A stretch of 8,954 nt of DNA from DRGV01 sp018903055 [NCBI: bacterium] (GCA_018903055.1 JAHIPW010000018.1:1-8954), one strand, 5' to 3'. Positions 1 to 5,267 are shown, numbered from the stretch's first letter. The notes: generated from the sequence alone by a model not told the origin. Translations and numbers: made by a program.

Positions 1-18
1 TATTAAAGAAGGAGTAGA

Positions 19-636
19 ATGCTTTTTCTATCTATCATACTGAGTTATCTTTTGGGCTCTGTTCCCACCAGCTACATCATGGGAAAACTCTGGAAAGGAA
101 TCGACTTAAGAAAGCATGGCTCGGGAAACGTAGGGGCTGCCAATACTTTCCGTGTACTAGGACCCATACCCGGGGTGATTATCTTTCTGGGGGATGCCTT
201 GAAGGGATGGGTCGCCGTCTATTGTATCAGTCTCCTTGTGCCGGTTGAAACGTTTACTTCTGATTGGGTAAAGATTTTTTGCGGGATGGCCGCCATCTGT
301 GGTCATAACTGGACAATATTCCTGAAGTTTAAAGGGGGCCGAGGAGTAGCCACCAGTATTGGTGTTTTCTTTGCCCTGGCCTGGCAGGCGATAGGTATAT
401 CTTTATTGTTGGGAATAGTGATTATATCTTTAACCCGTTATATTTCTTTAGGTTCCATGGCAGGGGCCATTGCGCTTCCCTTCCTGGTGGTTCTTTTGCC
501 CTTTAAGAAACCCTTACCATATTTATGGTTTGCTCTGTTGGTAGCTTTTTTAGTTATTATCAAGCATATCCCAAATATCAAAAGACTCATTAAAGGCAAA
601 GAAAATAGATTTTCTTTTAGGAGGAGTAAGGAGTGA
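19..636 (+). CDS. plsY: Glycerol-3-phosphate acyltransferase PlsY
   Basis: PlsY is an inner-membrane enzyme that transfers an acyl group from acyl-phosphate to glycerol-3-phosphate, giving lysophosphatidic acid, the first step of phospholipid synthesis. The 205-residue product is hydrophobic with several membrane segments and has the family's three conserved loops: GSVPTSY at about 13-19 with GSGNVGAAN at 34-42, HNW plus GGRGVAT at about 96-112, and a C-terminal IPNIKRLIKGKENR stretch. The family more often has GGKGVAT, so the Arg is a mild variant. The ATG has an AAGGAG ribosome site at 9-14. The gene overlaps gpsA by 4 bases, and gpsA makes its substrate. An in-frame-looking TAA at 4-6 could end an upstream gene outside the window. 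Length and motifs fit an intact family member. Confidence 0.96.
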   Translation: MLFLSIILSYLLGSVPTSYIMGKLWKGIDLRKHGSGNVGAANTFRVLGPIPGVIIFLGDALKGWVAVYCISLLVPVETFTSDWVKIFCGMAAICGHNWTIFLKFKGGRGVATSIGVFFALAWQAIGISLLLGIVIISLTRYISLGSMAGAIALPFLVVLLPFKKPLPYLWFALLVAFLVIIKHIPNIKRLIKGKENRFSFRRSKE

Positions 637-1631
637 GAAAGATTGCAGTTCTGGGAGCTGGAAGTTGGGGGACTACCCTGGCCATACTATTGGCCAAGAA
701 AGGCCATGAAGTCAGCCTCTGGGAGTATCTGAAAGAGCAGGCCGAGAGGCTCGATAGGGAGAGGGAGAATCGTCAGTTCCTTTCCGGGGTCCCTATTCCC
801 AAAGAAATTTTTATCTCTTCAAACCTAAAGGAGATAATCAAGAGAAAAGAGATCATATTAATCGTCGTTCCCTCACAGGTCTTAAGAGAAGTGGTAGAGA
901 AACTGTCAAAAATAAAGATTCCGCCCAAGACCATTCTCATCAGTGCCACAAAAGGACTGGAGGTGGGAACGAACTTGAGGATGTCACAGATCATCAAATC
1001 CTACTTTCCGAAGAATAGGATAGTCGTTGTTTCCGGACCTTCTCATGCCGAGGATGTTTCAAGAAAGATACCGGCCACCATCGTGAGCTCTGCTTCCAGC
1101 AAGAAGCTCTCCCGGGAAATCCAAGAAGTCTTCACCACTCCCTATTTTAGGGTTTATACCAATCCAGACACCGTAGGAGTAGAGTTGGGGGGGGCCCTGA
1201 AGAATATCATCGCCATCGCCAGTGGCATATGTGATGGTCTGGGATTAGGGGATAGCAGTAAGGCGGCTTTAATGACCCGGGGAATAGTGGAGATTGCTCG
1301 TTTGGGAGTGGCCATGGGAGCCAAGCAGGAGACATTTTCCGGGTTATCAGGGATAGGAGATCTCATTACCACCTGCATCAGCAGACATAGCAGGAACCGG
1401 GGATTAGGAGAAAGAATCGCTAAAGGAAAGAAGTTAGAAGAGGCCCAGAAAGAGATCGGGATGGTTACTGAGGGAGTGCCCACTACAAAAAGCGCCTATG
1501 AACTGGCCAAGAAGTATAAGATGGAGATGCCCATTACTGGGGAACTCTATAATATCCTTTTTAAAGGGAAGGATCCCAAGGATGCCGAGTTTGAACTCAT
1601 GACCAGAAAGACGAAGAGGGAAGACCGGTGA
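633..1631 (+). CDS. gpsA: NAD(P)+-dependent glycerol-3-phosphate dehydrogenase
   Basis: GpsA reduces dihydroxyacetone phosphate to sn-glycerol-3-phosphate in the cytoplasm and so feeds PlsY. The 332-residue protein has the N-terminal Rossmann loop GAGSWG at 8-13, the ATKGLE stretch at 105-110, SGPSHAEDV at 134-142, the expected catalytic Lys190 in GGALKNIIAIASG, and a C-terminal substrate-binding helix with SRNRGLG at about 253-259. The start is a GTG overlapping the plsY stop (GTGA). A GAGGAG ribosome site at 621-626 lies inside the end of plsY, which implies translational coupling. The gene in turn overlaps the HU-type gene by 4 bases. Length is typical of the family and no key residue is missing. 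Confidence 0.97.
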   Translation: MRKIAVLGAGSWGTTLAILLAKKGHEVSLWEYLKEQAERLDRERENRQFLSGVPIPKEIFISSNLKEIIKRKEIILIVVPSQVLREVVEKLSKIKIPPKTILISATKGLEVGTNLRMSQIIKSYFPKNRIVVVSGPSHAEDVSRKIPATIVSSASSKKLSREIQEVFTTPYFRVYTNPDTVGVELGGALKNIIAIASGICDGLGLGDSSKAALMTRGIVEIARLGVAMGAKQETFSGLSGIGDLITTCISRHSRNRGLGERIAKGKKLEEAQKEIGMVTEGVPTTKSAYELAKKYKMEMPITGELYNILFKGKDPKDAEFELMTRKTKREDR

Positions 1632-1900
1632 TTAAGAAAGACTTGGTTGATAGGATAGCATCTCTCGGCCTTTCTAAGAAAAAAGCAAAGGAAGCCATGG
1701 AGGCCATCATTGAGGGGATAGGGGAGAGCCTTTCTCGAGGGGAGAAGGTACAAATTCAGGGATTGGGTAGTTTTGACATCAGGATAGCAAAGGAGAGGAG
1801 AGGACGCAACCCCAAGACCGGAGAGCCCCTAAAGATTCCTTCTCGTAAGGTCCCTGTATTTCGGGCTGCACCGCCTTTGAAGGAGAAAGTGAGAAAATAA
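1628..1900 (+). CDS. HU/IHF family DNA-binding protein
   Basis: This is a small histone-like protein that bends and compacts DNA as a dimer. The 90 residues match a whole HU/IHF subunit: N-terminal helices (KKDLVDRIASLGLSKKKAKEA), GLGSF at about 45-49, and the DNA-binding arm with RGRNPKTGE at about 58-66, where Pro63 is the intercalating proline position of the family. The start is GTG, sharing GTGA with the gpsA stop, with a GAGGGAAG ribosome site just upstream. I cannot tell HU from an IHF subunit. The position just before a MerR-type gene and tRNA-Pro recalls the ihfA - merR - tRNA-Pro order of delta-proteobacteria, which would favour the IHF-alpha-like reading. Codons near the 3' end are purine-rich (AGGAGAAAGTGAGAAA) and grade into the repeat that follows. 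Confidence 0.93.
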   Translation: MIKKDLVDRIASLGLSKKKAKEAMEAIIEGIGESLSRGEKVQIQGLGSFDIRIAKERRGRNPKTGEPLKIPSRKVPVFRAAPPLKEKVRK

Positions 1901-2064
1901 GCAGGTGAGAAAGTGAGCAGGTGGGAAAGTGGGACAGCAATTAAGCTATCAAGCTATCAAGAACAAGGATCAAGGATCCAGGATCCAGGATCGAGCATCC
2001 AGTATCTGTAATCTGTGCTCATCTGTCACTAATCTGTGATAATCTGTGTCCGAACGAAGTGAGG
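1901..2064 (+). repeat. Composite intergenic repeat, copy 1
   Basis: The spacer begins at the base after the HU-type stop and is almost entirely short repeats in four blocks. Block 1 is two tandem 16-mers (1901-1916 and 1917-1932) of the form GCAGGTGRGAAAGTGR. Block 2 has two AAGCTATC octamers (1943-1958) and then six heptamers from 1965 to 2006 (AAGGATC twice, CAGGATC twice, GAGCATC, CAGTATC). Block 3 is ATCTGT repeated at 2004, 2011, 2021, 2032 and 2042. Block 4 is TCCGAACGAAGTGAGG at 2049-2064, ending two bases before the MerR-type ATG. The same order recurs at 7801-8007. I see no promoter or terminator I can support in it. Confidence 0.9.
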
Positions 2065-2066
2065 AA

Positions 2067-2384
2067 ATGAAGGTCCGCATTCCAAATAAATTATTCTTCT
2101 CTATTACCGAGGTAAGTAAGATTACCAAGGTTCCCTCCCATGTCTTGAGATACTGGGAGAAGGAGTTCAAGCAATTTTTAAAACCCGTAAAGTCCGAAAC
2201 GAAAAGAAGGAGATATCAGAGAAAGGATATTCAGATTATTCTCAAGATAAAGGAGTTACTCTATAGGGAAAAATATTCTATTGCTGGGGCAAAGAAAAGG
2301 CTAAAACAAGAGACGGTCTTGCCCGATCTGATAAAAGAATGTAAGAAAGAACTCCGCAAGATTCTAAGAGTCCTCAGTAAGTAA
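2067..2384 (+). CDS. MerR-type helix-turn-helix regulator, small
   Basis: This is a 105-residue DNA-binding protein consisting of little more than the MerR winged helix-turn-helix. It has FFSITEVSKITKVPSHVLRYWEKEF near the N-terminus (helix-turn-helix with the family's LRYWE), then RRRYQRKDIQIILKIKELL (wing and recognition region), and a short basic C-terminal helix. No effector-binding domain or metal-binding cysteine cluster follows, so a metal or drug sensor role is unlikely. The ATG at 2067 gives a natural N-terminus (MKVRIPNK). An in-frame GTG at 2046 would add MSERSEE, encoded by the repeat tail, but has no ribosome site. GTGAGG at 2059-2064 is close to the ATG, so the start is not fully settled. 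Targets are unknown. Confidence 0.88.
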   Translation: MKVRIPNKLFFSITEVSKITKVPSHVLRYWEKEFKQFLKPVKSETKRRRYQRKDIQIILKIKELLYREKYSIAGAKKRLKQETVLPDLIKECKKELRKILRVLSK

Positions 2385-2401
2385 GCAACGGGCTCCAAGT
2401 T

Positions 2402-2536
2402 ACAGGCTACAGGCTACAGGCTACAGGCGGTTTGACAGTTTGACGCTTAACGCTTTTTCGTTTTTCGCTTTTTGTTTTTTGTTTAACGCATTTCGTTTTT
2501 CGCTTAACGCTTTCTGTATTAACTTATTAACTTATT
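2402..2536 (+). repeat. Spacer of tandem 7- and 8-mers and a T-rich repeat
   Basis: Between the MerR-type stop and tRNA-Pro lie several unrelated short arrays. ACAGGCT/G heptamers occur four times at 2402-2429. GTTTGACA/G octamers occur twice at 2430-2445. A T-rich stretch of TTTTTCG-like words at 2453-2500 is bounded by a perfect 13-bp direct repeat, CGCTTAACGCTTT, at 2444-2456 and 2501-2513. AACTTATT then occurs twice at 2521-2536. A TTGACA at 2432 falls inside the octamers and has no -10 partner, so I do not call a promoter. The 170 bases contain no gene. Confidence 0.85.
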
Positions 2537-2537
2537 T

Positions 2538-2550
2538 ACGCCGAAGGCGT
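2538..2550 (+). repeat. Small perfect hairpin just upstream of tRNA-Pro
   Basis: ACGCC-GAA-GGCGT forms a 5-bp stem with a 3-base loop, ending four bases before the first tRNA base. It lacks a T-run, so it is not a convincing intrinsic terminator. It might mark the 5' leader of the tRNA transcript. Role unknown. Confidence 0.4.
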
Positions 2551-2554
2551 TTAT

Positions 2555-2632
2555 CGGGGCGTAGCGCAGTTGGTTTAGCGCACCTGAATGGGGTTCAGGA
2601 GGTCGCTGGTTCGAATCCAGTCGCCCCGACCA
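2555..2632 (+). tRNA. tRNA-Pro, anticodon GGG
   Basis: The cloverleaf is complete. The acceptor arm CGGGGCG (2555-2561) pairs fully with CGCCCCG (2622-2628). The D-arm is GCGC...GCGC. The anticodon stem CCTGA/TCAGG (2583-2587, 2595-2599) encloses the loop ATGGGGT, with U33 and anticodon GGG at 2590-2592. The T-arm contains TTCGAAT. Discriminator A2629 is followed by an encoded CCA. The GGG anticodon reads CCC and CCU proline codons, and G37 fits tRNA-Pro. It follows the HU-type and MerR-type genes. The stretch immediately 3' is occupied by a palindrome cluster and a GIY-YIG gene, as often seen where mobile DNA sits behind a tRNA. Confidence 0.97.
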
Positions 2633-2749
2633 TAAACCACTCGCTTGCCCTGCACCGTCTGGTGCAAGGGCGAGCCCTGCACTGGAGTGAAGCGACTGGT
2701 GCAGGGCTCACTCGGGTTTATGGCAAGCCATTTATTTGAGTGGTTTATG
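2631..2749. repeat. 12-bp perfect inverted repeat enclosing two hairpins
   Basis: CATAAACCACTC at 2631-2642 is the exact reverse complement of GAGTGGTTTATG at 2738-2749. A second inverted match just inside, CTTGCC (2644-2649) with GGCAAG (2722-2727), lengthens the pairing after a gap. The left arm begins with the last two bases of the tRNA CCA. The right arm's final G is the first base of the third hairpin. The arms enclose hairpins 1 and 2 and a small ATGGC-AA-GCCAT palindrome at 2720-2731. It may be the ends of a mobile unit or a large cruciform or transcript fold. Confidence 0.85.
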
Positions 2750-2785
2750 AGCCCTGTACCGGAGTGAAAACGACTGGTATAGGGC
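2647..2785 (+). repeat. Three related palindromic hairpins
   Basis: Three copies of one palindrome type stand in a row. Hairpin 1 has GCCCTGCACC (2647-2656), loop GTCT, and GGTGCAAGGGC (2661-2671) with one bulged A. Hairpin 2 has GAGCCCTGCAC (2672-2682) and GTGCAGGGCTC (2699-2709), a perfect 11-bp stem. Hairpin 3 has GCCCTGTACC (2751-2760) and GGTATAGGGC (2776-2785), with one G-U type pair. Hairpins 2 and 3 share a GGAGTGAA...CGACTGG loop. Hairpins 1 and 2 abut exactly. The sequence difference with kept pairing in hairpin 3 suggests that structure is selected. None carries a T-run, so they are not typical terminators. The last one ends 8 bases before the GIY-YIG ATG. Confidence 0.9.
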
Positions 2786-2793
2786 CAAAGAAA

Positions 2794-3048
2794 ATGTACT
2801 ATGTATATGTACTTCAAAGCCAGAAAGATCATTTTCTCTATGTAGGGTGCACAAATAATATTGAATCCAGGGTTTGCCGTCACCATGCAGGCTTGGTACC
2901 GGCAACTAAACCCAGAAGGCCGTTGAAACTAATTTTCTATGAGGCATACCTGACGAAAGGCGATGCGATTCGACGTGAGCGTTACTTCAAAACCTCAAAG
3001 GGCAAAACAACGCTGAAAATAATGCTTAAAGATTATTTTTCCTTGTGA
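2794..3048 (+). CDS. Solitary GIY-YIG domain nuclease
   Basis: This 84-residue protein is a single GIY-YIG domain of the small UvrC-like, YhbQ/UPF0213-like group. MYYVYVL at 1-7 supplies the GIY strand and LYVGCT at 15-20 the YIG strand. NNIESR with Arg26 and a following His, and RRERYFKT with Glu62 as the metal-binding glutamate position, complete the active-site pattern. The C-terminal basic helix is typical of the group. Nothing else is attached, unlike UvrC or homing endonucleases with their own DNA-binding domain. I chose ATG 2794 because the domain begins there. The upstream in-frame ATG at 2740 would add 18 residues encoded by hairpin 3. The gene sits between palindromes on both sides, directly behind tRNA-Pro. 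The biological role of this group is poorly known, and a link to the neighbouring hairpins is my inference. Confidence 0.92.
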   Translation: MYYVYVLQSQKDHFLYVGCTNNIESRVCRHHAGLVPATKPRRPLKLIFYEAYLTKGDAIRRERYFKTSKGKTTLKIMLKDYFSL

Positions 3049-3095
3049 AGCTTCACCCAGAGTTGTATAGAAACGAAGTACTTCGCAAAATATAC
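3045..3095. repeat. Palindrome over the GIY-YIG stop and nested hairpin behind it
   Basis: GTGAAGCTTCAC (3045-3056) is a perfect 12-bp palindrome containing the GIY-YIG stop codon (3046-3048). Nine bases on, GTATA (3065-3069) pairs with TATAC (3091-3095) around the perfect 12-bp palindrome CGAAGTACTTCG (3074-3085). No T-run follows directly; T-rich stretches begin only at about 3117. These may be the right edge of a GIY-YIG element or a weak 3' end structure. Confidence 0.7.
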
Positions 3096-3188
3096 TAATT
3101 TGGGAGAATAAAAGAAGTTTTTTGGTTTTTTTGAACTGATCATTTTTAAGAAGGACGATATTAGAAATCTTAAACTAGCGTTTATTGA

Positions 3189-3194
3189 TAGGAG
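3189..3194 (+). promoter_or_regulatory. Ribosome binding site deciding the deacetylase start
   Basis: TAGGAG lies 9 bases before GTG 3204 but only 3 bases before the alternative TTG at 3198. The spacing favours the GTG start. Confidence 0.65.
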
Positions 3195-3203
3195 TTTTTG
3201 CAA

Positions 3204-4343
3204 GTGAAAAAGATAAAATTGACTAAAGCAAAAATTATAACAGGGATTTTGGTTGTAATTCTATTGGCAGCTGGATACTTGACTATTTACTATTATCGAG
3301 ACCTCATCTTTGGCCCGTCAGTTTTGTTTATAAAGGATGATAATATAGAGATCAATCTTTATCCAAATGAATTTCAGATGGCATTTGTCTTTACCATTGA
3401 TGATGCACATAAATTAACCAACCCGCAAAAAGTAAGAAATGTAGTTGATATCCTCAATAAATTTAACGTTAAAGGAGTTTTTTTCGTAATTCCTTACTAT
3501 AAAGGTAGGTATAAGCTGACCAATGGTGATGAGATAACAACGGTGCTTCGTCAAATTACAAAAGAAGGGCATGAAATAGGACAGCATGGGCTAACGCATT
3601 CATTGCCGAGGAAAAAACTAAAGATTTTCAACCTCACAAAAGAATTTGTAGATTTACCCTATGGGGAACAAAAGAGGCGGATTTATGTTGGAAAAAAGAT
3701 TCTTGAAGAGGCAGGTTTTCAAATAAATGGTTTCAGAAGTCCGGCTTTTAGTGCTAACTATAATACGTTGAAGATATTAGACAGTTACGATTTCTTGTAC
3801 GGGGCAAATGTGGCTATCCTCCCACCTCCTTTTATGATGGCCAACAAAAGATTTGCTGAATCCATTTATTATCCTTTCCATCCCGCAGACCTCAATCTCA
3901 TTGAATTTATCTCTCACGGAGACTACTTTCGGACATACTTTAATGCGAAGAATTTTTTGGTTATAAAGAAGAGGTTTAAAAAAATATATGACAAACAGGG
4001 AATTTTTCTTTTGGTTACTCATATAGAATCCCTGAATAGTACTCATGGCTTAGCATTATTAAATACAACCTTAGAATATGTTGCTACTAAAAATGTTTGG
4101 AAGCCAAATTTGATAGAACTTGCATTATGGTGGAAAGGCAGGGAAGCGCTATTTGCTGAATCCGAAATAGATAATAATATACTTAAGATTGTTCTAAAGA
4201 AAGGAAACGAATTTGAGTTGAACGGTTTAACCATTAAATTTAAAAAAGGTGTCAAGGCAGATGACTATGAGATCATTGATGATGATGGTAGCGTCATTAA
4301 AAAAGGCAAGATAATTGAAAAGGTTGTTACTATAAATTATTAA
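3204..4343 (+). CDS. Membrane-anchored polysaccharide deacetylase-like protein (NodB fold)
   Basis: This 379-residue protein has a basic N-terminus, one membrane segment at about 13-30 and a periplasmic or extracytoplasmic NodB-type domain. Visible motifs are FTIDDAHK (aspartates about 66-67, the TFDD motif), GQHGLTH (His128 and His132, metal ligands in the family), FRSPAF from about 177 (third motif) and LLVTHIE with His273 (fifth motif). The usual fourth motif is not clear, and TIDDA replaces the common TFDDG. The last 70 or so residues form a separate, probably beta-rich, tail. The family removes N- or O-acetyl groups from polysaccharides such as peptidoglycan or exopolysaccharide; the substrate here cannot be read. 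It is followed after 11 bases by a GNAT acetyltransferase. Base composition is AT-rich compared with the flanking envelope genes, suggesting acquisition. A DUF2334-type hydrolase is the main alternative. Confidence 0.82.
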   Translation: MKKIKLTKAKIITGILVVILLAAGYLTIYYYRDLIFGPSVLFIKDDNIEINLYPNEFQMAFVFTIDDAHKLTNPQKVRNVVDILNKFNVKGVFFVIPYYKGRYKLTNGDEITTVLRQITKEGHEIGQHGLTHSLPRKKLKIFNLTKEFVDLPYGEQKRRIYVGKKILEEAGFQINGFRSPAFSANYNTLKILDSYDFLYGANVAILPPPFMMANKRFAESIYYPFHPADLNLIEFISHGDYFRTYFNAKNFLVIKKRFKKIYDKQGIFLLVTHIESLNSTHGLALLNTTLEYVATKNVWKPNLIELALWWKGREALFAESEIDNNILKIVLKKGNEFELNGLTIKFKKGVKADDYEIIDDDGSVIKKGKIIEKVVTINY

Positions 4344-4354
4344 GGTATTTTGCG

Positions 4355-5017
4355 ATGTCTTATTATCCTATAAGTGGCTTATTCATTAGAAAATATAGGA
4401 AAGCTGATAGGGGAGCGATAAGAAAAATCTGTTGCGATACTGCCTTTATGGGCGGGCCCATGGAGAAGTTCTTTGATGACCGGGAGATTCTAGCTGATTG
4501 CCTTACCTCTTATTATACCGACTACGAACCAGAATCTATCTTTGTAGCTGAGCTCAATAAAGAAGTAGCTGGCTACTTAATTGGTTGCAAAAGTTTAAAG
4601 AGGGAGAAAAAGGTATTTATAACGAAGATATTGCCACGAATATTACTAAAATCCTTCTTAAAAGGAGTCCTTTTTAAGTCTAAAACAAGAAGCTTCTGTG
4701 TTAATTGCTTTAAGTCCTTCTTAAGGGGCGAGTTTAATCGGCGGGGTTTTCTGCACGATTATCCAGCTTCCCTACATATAAATGTCGATTATAGATTTAG
4801 GAATATGGGTATAGGGAAAGAACTTATAAAGAAGTATCTTGATTATTTAAAAATTGAAGGGGTAAAAGGGGTTCAGCTTACTACCATATCTTCAAAGGCG
4901 AGAGAATTTTTTAAAACAACGGGATTTACAGTTCTATATTGCCAAAAGATTTCTTATTATAGAAATTTAACTGGTAAGGATTTGTTCCGTATTATTCTTG
5001 GCAGAAAACTAAATTGA
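4355..5017 (+). CDS. GNAT family N-acetyltransferase
   Basis: This is a 220-residue protein with the GNAT core. FIRKYRKADRGAIRKIC at about 10-26 is the beta1-alpha1 start, SIFVAELNKEVAGYLIG at 61-77 the central strands, and HINVDYRFRNMGIGKELI at 141-158 contains the acetyl-CoA pyrophosphate loop R149-N-M-G-I-G. AREFFKTTGF near 182-191 is the usual C-terminal motif. A cysteine- and lysine-rich insert at about 80-135 is not typical and may form the substrate site. It acetylates an amine using acetyl-CoA in the cytoplasm; the acceptor is unknown. It begins 11 bases after the deacetylase, with a weak AAGG ribosome site, so the two are probably one operon. Both are AT-rich (20 of 60 G+C at 4561-4620). 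Confidence 0.85.
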   Translation: MSYYPISGLFIRKYRKADRGAIRKICCDTAFMGGPMEKFFDDREILADCLTSYYTDYEPESIFVAELNKEVAGYLIGCKSLKREKKVFITKILPRILLKSFLKGVLFKSKTRSFCVNCFKSFLRGEFNRRGFLHDYPASLHINVDYRFRNMGIGKELIKKYLDYLKIEGVKGVQLTTISSKAREFFKTTGFTVLYCQKISYYRNLTGKDLFRIILGRKLN

Positions 5018-5109
5018 CATAGGTTAAAAACTTTCTGGTGAAAACAAACTAGACTAATGGAACTATTTAAAAACATCGGAACTTAAATAATGTTAAATAC
5101 GAAATCCGA

Positions 5110-5258
5110 AATTCTAAATCCTGGAGGGATCCCTTTGGGACAATATCGAATGTTCTAAATACAAATGACCAAAACAGAGAGTAAAGAATCTCTTGGTTTA
5201 GAAATTTGAGATTTGGATTTTAGATTTGTTTAGAGTTTCGATATTAGAATTTAGAATT
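5110..5258. repeat. Large imperfect palindrome, MITE-like
   Basis: AATTCTAAAT (5110-5119) pairs with ATTTAGAATT (5249-5258). AATATCGAA (5142-5150) pairs with TTCGATATT (5237-5245), and AGAGA (5176-5180) with TCTCT (5189-5193). Between the outer pairs the left arm carries a 22-base extra piece that contains AGGGATCCCT; the right arm has only 3 bases there. The remaining arm sequence is similar but gapped. It codes for nothing. It resembles a non-autonomous palindromic element, though one copy in one window cannot prove mobility. Confidence 0.7.
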
Positions 5259-5267
5259 TTGCCGAAC

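Noticed and set aside
1901-2064. CRISPR array
   Set aside because: Units are 7-16 bases, directly abutting and without unique spacers of 30 or more bases.
2432-2437. TTGACA as a -35 box for tRNA-Pro
   Set aside because: It is part of the GTTTGACA octamer repeat, and no TATAAT-like hexamer lies 16-18 bases downstream.
2605-2632. Attachment site made by the tRNA 3' end
   Set aside because: I found no second copy of the tRNA 3' end in the window and no integrase gene.
2647-2709. Intrinsic transcription terminator of the tRNA
   Set aside because: The hairpins are strong but no T-run follows any of them.
2440-2739. Plus-strand reading frame containing GVQEVAGSNPVAPT
   Set aside because: It is a translation of the tRNA-Pro gene and surrounding repeats, not a protein gene.
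2575-2886. Minus-strand reading frame of 103 codons ending with GDWIRTSDLLNPIQ
   Set aside because: That peptide is the antisense of the tRNA, a familiar false protein in databases; the frame also crosses the palindromes.
3131-3162. Promoter TTGAAC / GATATT before the deacetylase gene
   Set aside because: The spacing is 20 bases and both boxes are imperfect, too weak to call.
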